Of a stretch of DNA of 64,000 nucleotides, positions 56,141 through 64,000 are shown in pieces (position 1 is the stretch's first letter; each line of letters begins with the position of its first letter). A program made the translations under genes and the position numbers. The stretch covers positions 13,226 to 77,225 of the forward strand of contig CAKROZ010000008.1 of NCBI GenBank assembly GCA_934373635.1, in the 5' to 3' direction. Below the pieces are notes generated by a model. That model made no database searches. It had not been told where the DNA came from and saw only the letters and a list, made by a program, of their open reading frames with translations. Source of the DNA: an uncultured Eubacteriales bacterium. GTDB taxonomy: Bacteria; Bacillota; Clostridia; Oscillospirales; CAG-272.

Positions 56141-57247
56141 ATGGAACAAAAAAAGAGAGAAAACCGCATTGAGCGGAAGGTAACGCGCAAGCTCACCGTC
56201 GGGCATCTGACGCTCGGCGACGGTGCGCCGATCACGATCCAGTCGATGACGAACACCGATACGCACGACAGGAAGGCGACCCTCGCCCAAGTGCGCGCGC
56301 TCGAGGCGGAGGGGTGCGACATCGTTCGCCTCGCCGTCCCCGATGTGGAGGCGGCGGACATTTTCCGCACGTTGAAGGCGGAGGGCGTCCGCGTCCCTCT
56401 GGTCGCGGACATTCATTTCGATTATAAGATCGCGCTCGCCGCCATCGATGCGGGAGCGGACAAAATCCGCATCAACCCCGGCAACATCGGCTCCCGCGAG
56501 AAGGTGGCGGAGGTCGTCCGTGCCGCAAGGGAGAGACAGCTCCCGATCCGCATCGGCGTGAACGCGGGATCGCTCGAAAAGGACATTTACGAAAAATACG
56601 GCGCACCGACGGCGGAGGCACTGGTGGAAAGCGCGCTTCGCCATGCGGCAATTTTAGAGGAGCTTGACTATCGGAACATCGCGATCTCGGTCAAGGCGTC
56701 CGATGTGCAAACTATGATTTTTGCCAATCGTAGGTTAGCAGAATTGACGGATTACCCCCTGCATCTCGGCGTGACCGAGGCGGGAGGAGGAGATGCCGCG
56801 CTGGTGAAAAGCAGCATCGGTATCGGCACACTTCTCGCCGAGGGTATCGGCGATACGATCCGCGTGTCCCTGACCGACTCGCCACTTGCCGAGGTAGGGG
56901 CGGCAAGGCGGATCCTCGCGGCGCTCGGACTTGCGCGGCGCCCCGGGATGAACATCGTCTCCTGCCCGACCTGTGGGCGGACGAAGATCGATCTCATCTC
57001 TCTGTTGTCAGAATTTACGAGGCGGGTAAAGGAAGAGGCGCTCGACCGCCTGCCGATCACCGTCGCCCTGATGGGGTGCGTCGTCAACGGTCCCGGGGAG
57101 GCGAGGGAAGCCGACTTCGGCATCGCGGGCGGAAAGGGTGAGGGCTTGATCTTCTCGAAGGGGGAGATCCTCGCAAAGGTCAGTGAAGACCGCCTGATCG
57201 ATACGCTGATCGCGATGATTATTGAGCGCTACGGCGCGGTGAAATAA
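56141..57247 (+). CDS. ispG: 4-hydroxy-3-methylbut-2-en-1-yl diphosphate synthase
   Basis: 368 residues from the ATG at 56141. TIM-barrel start GDGAPITIQSMTNTDTHDRK, VADIHFDYKIALAAIDAGAD, IRINPGNIGS, and Fe-S cluster cysteines in VSCPTCGRTKIDL and MGCVVNGPGEAREADFGIAG. Late MEP-route enzyme. The length agrees with the short bacterial form. Confidence 0.97.
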   Translation: MEQKKRENRIERKVTRKLTVGHLTLGDGAPITIQSMTNTDTHDRKATLAQVRALEAEGCDIVRLAVPDVEAADIFRTLKAEGVRVPLVADIHFDYKIALAAIDAGADKIRINPGNIGSREKVAEVVRAARERQLPIRIGVNAGSLEKDIYEKYGAPTAEALVESALRHAAILEELDYRNIAISVKASDVQTMIFANRRLAELTDYPLHLGVTEAGGGDAALVKSSIGIGTLLAEGIGDTIRVSLTDSPLAEVGAARRILAALGLARRPGMNIVSCPTCGRTKIDLISLLSEFTRRVKEEALDRLPITVALMGCVVNGPGEAREADFGIAGGKGEGLIFSKGEILAKVSEDRLIDTLIAMIIERYGAVK

Positions 57248-57260
57248 CGGAATTTTCGGG

Positions 57261-57470
57261 CGGCGGGGAGAACCTAAGCCGTCGAAAACGGAACAAAACG
57301 CGGCGGTGGGGACAGCCTATGCCGTCGAAGACGAAACAAACCACGGCGGCGGGGAAGCCTAAGCCGTCGAAGACGAAACAAACCACGGCGGCGGGGGAAA
57401 CCTATGTCGCCGAAAACGGAACAAAACGCGGCGGTGGGGACAGCCTATGCCGCCAAGGGCGGAACAAAAA
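57261..57470. repeat. About 42-bp imperfect tandem repeat, five units
   Basis: CGGCGG starts units at 57261, 57301, 57344, 57386 and 57429, each containing ..CCTA(T/A)G(C/T)CG(T/C)CGAA.ACG.AACAAA... They fill the gap between ispG and polC and run into the codons before the chosen polC start. The repeat may be part of the polC leader. Confidence 0.75.
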
Positions 57471-57491
57471 ACGGACGGACGGGACAAACGC

Positions 57492-60400
57492 ATGGAAGCA
57501 GAAAAGAGTTTTTTCGATATTTTCCGACGCTACACTCCGAAGGAGGAGAAACGCGCCGTCCTTTCGCGTGCCCGTCTGCGCGGATATACGTGGGAAAAGG
57601 AGACGGGACGGGTCGAGGTGTTTCTCGACTTCGACAAGCATGTCGACCCCGAGCTTCTCTATGAGATCGCGGACGAATGTCTCGCACTCTATCGGGAGAA
57701 TCCGTCGGCGACTTCCTTCCGCATCTTTCCGCACTTTCCAGCGGAGGAATTTTCGGTCGAACGCTTTCCCGAGATCGCGACTGAGGCGGCGCTTTGCGGT
57801 GCGGTGACTCACGGCTTTTTCAATCACGCGAGCTATCGGGACGACGGTCGGGTCTTTCATGTCACCCTTCCTTTTTTCGAAGACGGCGTGATGTTCGTCA
57901 AAAACGCGGATACGGAGCGTCTGCTTTCGCGTATTCTCGAGAGCCGCTACGGCATTTTGCGTGAGGTGAAAATTGAGGCGGACACCGTTTCGGCAGAGAG
58001 CCACGAACGCAGGCGGGAGGAATATCGTGCGAAGGTTCTCTCCGAGGCAGAGGCGCAGAACCGCGCCCGCGCGGTGACCGAGAGAGAAGAGCGCGTGCGC
58101 GCGGCGCAGGATGCGGCAATTGCCGAAGATCCTTACGCGGATTTTGCGCGCAGGGTCTCTCTCCGTTCTTCGGACACGGTGGAGCCCGTGGCGCTCGGCG
58201 AGACGCGGTTTTCGATGGGGAAGACGACCTTCGAATGTGAGGGGGCGGAACTTCTGTTCGGTGACGATTTCGAGATTGTGGAGCCACAACCGATTTCGGA
58301 TGCCGAGACGGTACATACGAACGCGATCTTCCTCGGCACCGTCTTTGAAGTGGCAGAGAAGGAGAATCGCGCGGGCGACCGCATTTCCTGTACCGTGGGC
58401 ATCACGGACGGAACAAGTAGTGTTTATGTAAAGAAAAGTTGTCCAAAAGAGGACGCCGGGTGGATCAAAGGCTTCAAGAACGGGATGAATATCGCGGCGT
58501 TTGGACGCGTGATGCGGGACAAATTCGACAACGAGCCCTTCCTTTCTCCCCGCGGAATCAAGAAGATTAAGAAGCTCGAGCGGGAGGACAACGCGCCGAA
58601 AAAACGCGTGGAACTGCATCTGCACTCAAACATGTCGCAGATGGATGCCATCATCACTCCCACGGAGATTGTAAATACGGCGATCCGTTGGGGACATCCC
58701 GCCATCGCGGTCACCGACCACGGAAACGTACAGGCATTCCCCGAGGTGATGCTCGCGCTCGAGAAGTCGAAGAACGAATCGCTGAAAATTCTTTACGGCA
58801 TCGAGTGCTATTTCGTCAACGACACGGCGCGCTGTGTTTTCGGAACGAAGTACCCGACCTTTGAAGACGAGATGATCGTCTTCGATATCGAGACGACGGG
58901 TCTTTCGAACCGCACCTGCAAGATCATCGAGATCGGCGCGGTGAAGGTCAAGGGAGGCGAGGTGCTCGACGAGATGGACATTTTCGTCGACCCCGAATGC
59001 CCGATCCCGCCCGAGATCACGAAGCTGACCTCCATCACCGATGAGATGGTGGCGGGGGCGCCAAAGGAGGCGGAGGCGGTGCGCGCCTTCCTCGAATTCG
59101 CGGGGGACAGGCTTCTGATTGCGCACAACGCGAACTTCGACGTCGGCTTTATCCGCGTGGCGGCGGAGCGGGCGGGGCTCCCCTTTTCGAATACCTATCT
59201 CGATACGGTGGGACTTTCCAAATACGTCAATCCCGAGCTGAAAAATCACAAGCTCGATACGATCGCGGACTTTTATCGGCTCGGCGACTTCCATCATCAC
59301 AGGGCATCGGACGACGCGAAGATGCTCGCGGCGATCTTTCACGAGATGGTGCGGCGGCTCTCGGACGAGGGCGTCGCGACCTTCGAGCGGATGCTCGATA
59401 CGATGAGCGAGAAGACCGACCCCCTAAAGCTCCCGACCTATCATATGATCCTTTTCGCGAAGAATCTCGAGGGGCTGAAAAACCTTTACAAGCTGATCTC
59501 TTTCAGCTATCTGAATTATTACCGACGCTTTCCGAGAATTCCGAAGTCGGTGCTTGAACAGTACCGCGACGGAATTTTGGTCGGCTCGGCATGTGAGGCG
59601 GGCGAGCTCTACCGTGCCGTCCTCGACGGGCGGAGCGACGCGGACATTGAGGAGATCGCGTCCTTTTACGATTATCTCGAGATTCAGCCGATCTCGAACA
59701 ACCGCTTCCTCATTGCGGAGGGAAAAGTCGCGGACGAGCACGCGCTCGAGGACATCAACCGCAAGATCTACGCGCTCGGCAAAAAGCTCGGAAAACCCGT
59801 TTGCGCCACCTGCGACGCGCACTTCCTCAATAAGGAGGACGAGCTGTACCGCAAGATTCTGCTCGCGGGTATGAAGTTTTCCGACGCGGACAAGGACACG
59901 GGCATCTATCTTCGCACGACCGAGGAGATGCTCGCGGAATTTTCCTACCTCGGCGCCGAGGCGGCAGAGGAGGTCGTGATCGAAAATCCGAATAAGATCG
60001 CCGACATGTGCGAGAAGATCCGCCCGATCCCGACGGGACGTTATGAGCCGTCGATGGAGGGGGCGAACGAGGAGCTTGCCGACTCCTGTTGGAAGCGCGC
60101 GCACGACTGGTACGGTGACCCGCTCCCCGAGGTGGTGGAGAAGCGACTGAAAAAGGAACTGGATTCCATCATCGGGCACGGCTTCGCGGTGCTGTATATG
60201 ATCGCGGTTAAATTGGTCGCCTATTCCGAGAGCCTCGGATATCAGGTCGGCTCGCGCGGCTCGGTCGGTTCCTCCTTCGTCGCTACGATGTCGGGTATCT
60301 CGGAGGTCAACCCTCTGCCTCCGCACTACCGTTGCCCGAAATGCCGCCACAGCGAATTCTTTCTCGACGGCAGTGTGGGCTCCGGCTTTGACCTTGACGA

Positions 60401-61916
60401 CAAGGACTGCCCCGAGTGCGGCACGCCCATGATTATGGACGGACACGACATTCCGTTCGAGACCTTCCTCGGCTTCTACGGCGACAAGTCGCCCGATATC
60501 GATCTGAACTTCTCGGGAGACGTGCAGGGCAAGGTCCATAAGTACACCGAGGATCTCTTCGGACACGGGCAGGTGTTCCGCGCGGGCACCATCGGTACGC
60601 TCGCGGACAAGACGGCGTGGGGATACGTCAACAAGTACCTCGACGAACGCAAGATCCGCCTGCCGAAGGCGGAGATCTCCGCCATGGTATCGAAGCTCGT
60701 CGGCATCAAGCGCACGACGGGTCAGCATCCCGGCGGCATCATCGTCGTGCCGAAGGAATATGAAATTTACGATTTCTCACCCGTTCAGCACCCCGCGGAC
60801 GACCCGAAGTCGGACATCATCACGACGCACTTTCAATTCTCCTATCTTCACGATACGATCCTGAAGCTCGATGAGCTCGGACACGATATGCCGACCAAAT
60901 ATAAGATGCTCGAAAAGTACACGAACACGAGCGTGCTCGACGTGAAGATGAACGACAAGAGCATTTACGAGCTGTTTTACAGCACGAAGCCCCTCGGTAT
61001 CAAGCCGGAGGACATCGGCGGCTGTCAGCTCGGCACCTACGGCATCCCCGAGATGGGCACACGCTTCATTCAGCAGGTGCTCCTCGATGCAAAGCCGCGT
61101 ACCTTCGCCGACCTTCTTCAGATCTCGGGTCTGACGCACGGCACCGACGTGTGGCTCGGCAACGCGCAGGATCTCATCAAGGCAGGGGTTTGCACCATTT
61201 CCGAGGTCGTCGGCACACGTGACGGCATCATGTTGTATCTGCTTCGTCACGGGGTCGAGGACGCGATCTCCTTCAAGATCATGGAGGATGTCCGAAAGGG
61301 AAGAGGACTCAAGCCCGAGTATGAACAGACGATGCGGGAGCACGGCGTGCCCGACTGGTACATCGGCTCCTGTAAGAAGATCAAGTACATGTTCCCGAAG
61401 GCGCACGCCGCGGCGTACGTCATGTCGGCGATCCGCCTTTGTTGGTACAAGATCTATTATCCGATGGAGTTTTATGCCGCTTTTCTGACGGTGGCACCCG
61501 CGGGCTTTGATGCCGAGGTGGTCGGCGGCGGGTATCGCCGCGTCTGTGAGGTTATCGACGAACTTGAAAAGAAGGGCAACGAGGCGACGCAGAAGGAAAA
61601 CGAAGAACTCGCGACCCTTTATCTCGTGCGCGAAGCGCTCGCACGCGGCGTGATCTTCCTGAACGTGGATCTGAAACGTTCGGATGCGACTGCCTTCCTT
61701 CCCGAGAACGGGAAGATCCGTATGCCCTTCAATTCTTTGGTGGGACTCGGCGACACGGCGGCGGAGAAGATCATCGAGGCAAGGAACAAGTACGACATCT
61801 ACTCGGTGGAAGAGCTTCGCGAGAAAACGGGAATTTCAAAGTCGGTAATCGAGATCCTTCGCCGCAATCACGTGCTCGATGAGCTCTCCGAGACCAACCA
61901 ATTCTCTATGTTTTAA
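57492..61916 (+). CDS. polC: DNA polymerase III PolC-type alpha subunit
   Basis: 1474 residues if started at 57492 (MEAEKSFFDIFRRYTPKEEK); an in-frame ATG at 57447 lies in the upstream tandem repeat and is less likely. Order: N-terminal domains, OB-fold (about residues 270-350), PHP domain start VELHLHSNMSQMDAIITP (about 373), embedded 3'-5' exonuclease (IVFDIETTGLS, about 460; LIAHNANFDVGF; HRASDDAKM), palm/fingers with GSRGSVGSSFVATMSG, zinc finger CPKC...CPEC, and PDIDLNFSGD. Main replicase of Bacillota. Confidence 0.96.
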   Translation: MEAEKSFFDIFRRYTPKEEKRAVLSRARLRGYTWEKETGRVEVFLDFDKHVDPELLYEIADECLALYRENPSATSFRIFPHFPAEEFSVERFPEIATEAALCGAVTHGFFNHASYRDDGRVFHVTLPFFEDGVMFVKNADTERLLSRILESRYGILREVKIEADTVSAESHERRREEYRAKVLSEAEAQNRARAVTEREERVRAAQDAAIAEDPYADFARRVSLRSSDTVEPVALGETRFSMGKTTFECEGAELLFGDDFEIVEPQPISDAETVHTNAIFLGTVFEVAEKENRAGDRISCTVGITDGTSSVYVKKSCPKEDAGWIKGFKNGMNIAAFGRVMRDKFDNEPFLSPRGIKKIKKLEREDNAPKKRVELHLHSNMSQMDAIITPTEIVNTAIRWGHPAIAVTDHGNVQAFPEVMLALEKSKNESLKILYGIECYFVNDTARCVFGTKYPTFEDEMIVFDIETTGLSNRTCKIIEIGAVKVKGGEVLDEMDIFVDPECPIPPEITKLTSITDEMVAGAPKEAEAVRAFLEFAGDRLLIAHNANFDVGFIRVAAERAGLPFSNTYLDTVGLSKYVNPELKNHKLDTIADFYRLGDFHHHRASDDAKMLAAIFHEMVRRLSDEGVATFERMLDTMSEKTDPLKLPTYHMILFAKNLEGLKNLYKLISFSYLNYYRRFPRIPKSVLEQYRDGILVGSACEAGELYRAVLDGRSDADIEEIASFYDYLEIQPISNNRFLIAEGKVADEHALEDINRKIYALGKKLGKPVCATCDAHFLNKEDELYRKILLAGMKFSDADKDTGIYLRTTEEMLAEFSYLGAEAAEEVVIENPNKIADMCEKIRPIPTGRYEPSMEGANEELADSCWKRAHDWYGDPLPEVVEKRLKKELDSIIGHGFAVLYMIAVKLVAYSESLGYQVGSRGSVGSSFVATMSGISEVNPLPPHYRCPKCRHSEFFLDGSVGSGFDLDDKDCPECGTPMIMDGHDIPFETFLGFYGDKSPDIDLNFSGDVQGKVHKYTEDLFGHGQVFRAGTIGTLADKTAWGYVNKYLDERKIRLPKAEISAMVSKLVGIKRTTGQHPGGIIVVPKEYEIYDFSPVQHPADDPKSDIITTHFQFSYLHDTILKLDELGHDMPTKYKMLEKYTNTSVLDVKMNDKSIYELFYSTKPLGIKPEDIGGCQLGTYGIPEMGTRFIQQVLLDAKPRTFADLLQISGLTHGTDVWLGNAQDLIKAGVCTISEVVGTRDGIMLYLLRHGVEDAISFKIMEDVRKGRGLKPEYEQTMREHGVPDWYIGSCKKIKYMFPKAHAAAYVMSAIRLCWYKIYYPMEFYAAFLTVAPAGFDAEVVGGGYRRVCEVIDELEKKGNEATQKENEELATLYLVREALARGVIFLNVDLKRSDATAFLPENGKIRMPFNSLVGLGDTAAEKIIEARNKYDIYSVEELREKTGISKSVIEILRRNHVLDELSETNQFSMF

Positions 61917-61935
61917 TACTTTTGTTTACAAAAAA

Positions 61936-61965
61936 ACAAGGCGTCGGAGGATTCCGACGCCTTGT
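61936..61965. terminator. Bidirectional terminator between polC and the minus-strand cluster
   Basis: ACAAGGCGTCGGA, GGAT-type loop, TCCGACGCCTTGT. On the minus strand the stem is followed by a run of T (plus-strand A-run 61930-61936), so it serves the leftward gene at least as well. Confidence 0.85.
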
Positions 61966-62051
61966 TATAAGAAATAGCGTTCCGCTGCTTTGAAAGAAAA
62001 ATTGTCTGTTTTGTTTTTCTTCGCGGGAGAGCATTTTGCTTTATGTATCCT

Positions 62052-62534
62052 TTATTTGATAAACAGAAGGAATAGGAGCATCAGGGCACATTCCTTGTCT
62101 CCGAATTTCGAGAAGAAGAGAATGGCGGCAACCGCGAGAATCAAAAGGTCCTCGGTGGCAAAGCCTTTGCCTTCGTCTCCGCCTTTTTCGCCCGAAAACC
62201 ATGAGCCGATGGCGGGAAAGAGATTTCCAAGCCCGCCGAGCGGCAGGGCGCCGAAGAGGGAATCGAAGATGCCGCCGCCGTGGTTTTTCTTCGGCGGTGG
62301 GAGCTCCCACGGATTTTTGTTCGGGGGACACTCGGCATGTTCGGGCGCCGTCCTTTCGGGTTCCGGTCGCCTTTCCTCCCGCGGAGGCGGAGGGGGAGGG
62401 GGCGGAGGCGGCTCGATCGGCGGCGGAGGCATCGGAGGTTCCGGCGGCGGAGGTTCGCGCAGGGCGGTGCCGCCGTAATTTTTCGGGATTCCCGTCTCGG
62501 GGTCACGCTCGGGGTAGTAACTGCGTGCGTACAT
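62052..62534 (-). CDS. Proline-rich protein with hydrophobic C-terminus
   Basis: 160 residues. Residues about 27-55 are a proline-rich tract (PPPPEPPMPPPP, PPPPPPPPPP), followed by Glu/Pro, a Gly-rich GIFDSLFGALPLGGLGNLFP stretch and a final hydrophobic segment LLILAVAAILFF...LMLLFLLFI. This suggests a membrane-anchored linker protein; no family recognised. First-listed of three collinear minus-strand genes (transcribed last). Confidence 0.6.
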   Translation of the reverse strand: MYARSYYPERDPETGIPKNYGGTALREPPPPEPPMPPPPIEPPPPPPPPPPREERRPEPERTAPEHAECPPNKNPWELPPPKKNHGGGIFDSLFGALPLGGLGNLFPAIGSWFSGEKGGDEGKGFATEDLLILAVAAILFFSKFGDKECALMLLFLLFIK

Positions 62535-62543
62535 GATGCCCTC

Positions 62544-62936
62544 CTATCTTACGGTCTTGAGCACGTCGAGAAGGTCGGCGATCTGGAGCATGGAATCCAC
62601 CGCCTTCCGACGGTTGTCGGAGAGATAGGGCTTGAGCGCCGAGAGTAGGTGTGAGCGCGTCTCGCGATGTAGCTTCACCCCCGCGGCGGTCGGCACGGCG
62701 GTGTCCGATGCGGTGCTCTCCGTGGCGCCGACGGGTTCTTCGCCCTGCACGGGGGCGGGGGCCTCCGCCGCACCGTCGGGCGGAAGAGCGGATGCTCCCA
62801 CGGCGGCGGTAGGCTCCGTGTCGGGGGCGCCCCCCGTACCGTCGCTTTTGGCAAGCGCCGAGATTTCTTCGATCAACTTCGGATTCGAGAGAATCAGATT
62901 TACGATTCTTGAAAGGTCGGGTGCTTCGTTTGCCAT
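62544..62936 (-). CDS. Hypothetical protein with Ala/Pro-rich linker
   Basis: 130 residues. N-terminal helix LSRIVNLILSNPKLIEEISA, a low-complexity Ala/Pro/Glu/Gly middle (about 35-85), and a C-terminal helix pair HLLSALKPYLSDNRRKAVDS, MLQIADLLDVL. Similar proteins are found in gut Clostridia in front of short membrane genes (general impression). Function unknown. Confidence 0.55.
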   Translation of the reverse strand: MANEAPDLSRIVNLILSNPKLIEEISALAKSDGTGGAPDTEPTAAVGASALPPDGAAEAPAPVQGEEPVGATESTASDTAVPTAAGVKLHRETRSHLLSALKPYLSDNRRKAVDSMLQIADLLDVLKTVR

Positions 62937-62937
62937 C

Positions 62938-63165
62938 TTATTTCATGTACTTTTTCTTGTAGTCGTTGACGACACGGATGGCGTCCGACATCCGCATTTT
63001 GTCGGGGTCGCCGATTACGCCGCGCAGGCGCTCCAGTTCCGCGTGCGACGGGGGTGTCGGCGGAATGTTGATGCCGTGCTCCTTTCCCATCTGCACAATC
63101 TGTGCCCAGAGCTCGGCATCGGGCAGGGCGGCAAGCGCGGCAAGTTTTTGTTTATCGAATCTCAT
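62938..63165 (-). CDS. Small hypothetical protein
   Basis: 75 residues from the ATG at 63165 (AAAGG 12 nt upstream; a start at 63177 is also possible). MRFDKQKLAALAALPDAELW, AQIVQMGKEHGINIPPTPPS, ELERLRGVIGD: helical. One base separates it from the next gene, so the three form an operon. Function unknown. Confidence 0.55.
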   Translation of the reverse strand: MRFDKQKLAALAALPDAELWAQIVQMGKEHGINIPPTPPSHAELERLRGVIGDPDKMRMSDAIRVVNDYKKKYMK

Positions 63166-63265
63166 GATGCGCATCATCCTTTCCGAGATATTTCTACCGT
63201 TATCCTATGCGGAGGGGGAGGAATGTGTGCGGAGATCCTGCTTTTTTGAAAGGAAAGAGAATTTT

Positions 63266-63742
63266 ATGAAATGCCTTGTTTTTTCGGATTCCCACCGTCG
63301 CGGGACGGAGGGGATGGAGCGCGTCCTCACCCTGCATCCCGACGCCGAGGTCGTGTTTTTCCTCGGAGACGGACTGTCCGATCTGTCTATGGTGCGTGAT
63401 CCGTCGCGTGCGGTTTTCTCGGTGGTCGGAAATTGCGATTTCTTCACCGACGGCTCGCCCGAGGTCGGCGAGGTGACTCTCCTCGGACGAAAGATCGTCT
63501 ACACGCACGGGCACCGCTACGGCGCGAAGAGTGGAGAAGAGGGGCTTCTCTCTCTCTCGCTCTCCCGAGATGCGGACATTCTTCTCTACGGGCATACGCA
63601 CAGACAGAGTGAGCGCTACGAGACGTGCGGTGAGCGCCGCGTGGCACTCTTCAACCCGGGGAGCATCGCGGAGGGGGATTTCGGAATCCTGACCCTGACC
63701 GAGCGCGACATGCTTTTCTCGCACGGACACCTTGAAAGATAA
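63266..63742 (+). CDS. YfcE/MJ0936-type metallophosphoesterase
   Basis: 158 residues from the ATG at 63266 (GGAAAGAGAATTTT upstream). Calcineurin-like motifs in order: VFSDSHRR (D-x-H), FFLGDGLSD (G-D), VVGNCDF (G-N-x-D), YTHGHRYG (G-H) and LLYGHTHR (G-H-T-H). Likely a phosphodiesterase of unknown natural substrate. Usually located near rph/rdgB, but here at the end of the polC region. Confidence 0.92.
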   Translation: MKCLVFSDSHRRGTEGMERVLTLHPDAEVVFFLGDGLSDLSMVRDPSRAVFSVVGNCDFFTDGSPEVGEVTLLGRKIVYTHGHRYGAKSGEEGLLSLSLSRDADILLYGHTHRQSERYETCGERRVALFNPGSIAEGDFGILTLTERDMLFSHGHLER

Positions 63743-63805
63743 GAAACATCAAAAGCAGGGCTGTCGTATTACGCATTTTCCATATTTAACGGAAAATGAC
63801 CGAGA

Positions 63806-64000
63806 ATATCAAAAAGGACTGCCGAAGAACAGGCAGTCTTTTTTTTGATACCGTAAGAACAGAATGAAAAAGCGCAAGACTTTGCCATAATTTATAAAAG
63901 AGACAGTTAGCGGGAGTCTGCTCCGACATATCAAAAAGGACTGCCGAAGAACAGGCAGTCCTTTTTTTGATACCGTAAGAACAGAATGAAAAAGCGCAAG
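63806..64000 (+). repeat. 122-bp-period direct repeat with terminator hairpin, cut by window end
   Basis: About 72 bp from 63806 recur at 63928-64000. Each copy contains an inverted repeat, TATCAAAAAGGACTGCC and GGCAGTCC-T6/7-GATA (loop GAAGAACA), a good intrinsic terminator, followed by the same downstream sequence ACCGTAAGAACAGAATGAAA. About 50 bp of unrelated sequence separate the copies. The second copy reaches the window edge, so further units may follow. Confidence 0.85.

Noticed and set aside
1026..64000. Riboswitches, T-boxes, tRNA or rRNA genes
   Set aside because: No tRNA-like cloverleaf, T-box TGGNACCGCG-type motif or known riboswitch core was recognised by eye in the gaps; a covariance-model scan would be decisive.

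Overview
The window looks like part of a GC-rich Clostridia chromosome (Bacillota). Evidence is the pyrH-frr-uppS-cdsA-dxr-rseP-ispG-polC gene order, a Gram-positive PolC-type replicase, a HrcA/CIRCE operator in front of clpB, AGGAGG-type ribosome binding sites and near-consensus TTGACA/TATAAT promoters. No rRNA or tRNA gene was seen, so genus cannot be given.

Layout. 1-2,111 is host: the start of a Gfo/Idh/MocA oxidoreductase (runs off the left edge) and a 10-TM heavy-metal exporter-like protein, both on the minus strand. 2,112-40,332 is a prophage of about 38 kb bounded by an 18-bp near-perfect direct repeat (17/18). It has an early/replication/recombination module (2.2-7.8 kb: replication protein with internal iterons, Gp157, Rad52-like annealing protein, NinB-like, HNH-like, SSB, ArpU/RinA-like regulator), an accessory stretch (7.8-14.8 kb), packaging and head genes (15.0-21.8 kb), connector and tail genes (23.7-34.6 kb) with two more accessory cassettes wedged in (21.8-23.6 and 26.4-27.8 kb), three membrane proteins (34.6-36.7 kb), a HicAB toxin-antitoxin pair, a candidate small RNA, two more membrane/coiled-coil genes, an RHH regulator and an IS30-type DDE transposase next to the right boundary. 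I found no tyrosine or serine integrase, CI-like repressor, recognisable endolysin or long tape-measure protein.

The most unusual content is a family of six prophage proteins (starts at 9,234, 10,281, 12,396, 13,996, 21,856 and 26,440). They share an N-terminal tag (W-N/H-E-x-D-H-P-R-D-x-D-G-K/R-F-T, then YRQNTPY about 15-30 residues later) fused to different C-terminal domains: GNAT-like (two copies), possibly BECR-nuclease-like (two diverged copies), ADP-ribosyltransferase-like, and one unassigned. Each is followed, with overlapping stop/start codons, by one or more small partner genes that are often paralogous, and each set ends in an intrinsic terminator. Extra partner genes are often preceded by a left-over fragment of a toxin-like 3' end. 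Together this reads as a set of polymorphic toxin/immunity cassettes carried as phage morons. All six starts sit just downstream of, or inside, a consensus promoter.

40,333-64,000 is host: clpB under CIRCE, an amino-acid ABC transporter whose binding protein appears circularly permuted, a DUF4203-like membrane protein, a split transketolase, then the ribosome recycling / undecaprenyl phosphate / phospholipid / isoprenoid / PolC block, a minus-strand proline-rich cluster, a YfcE-like phosphoesterase, and a terminator-bearing direct repeat at the right edge. Several host intergenic gaps hold short tandem repeats (34, 37, 76, about 42 and 122 bp).
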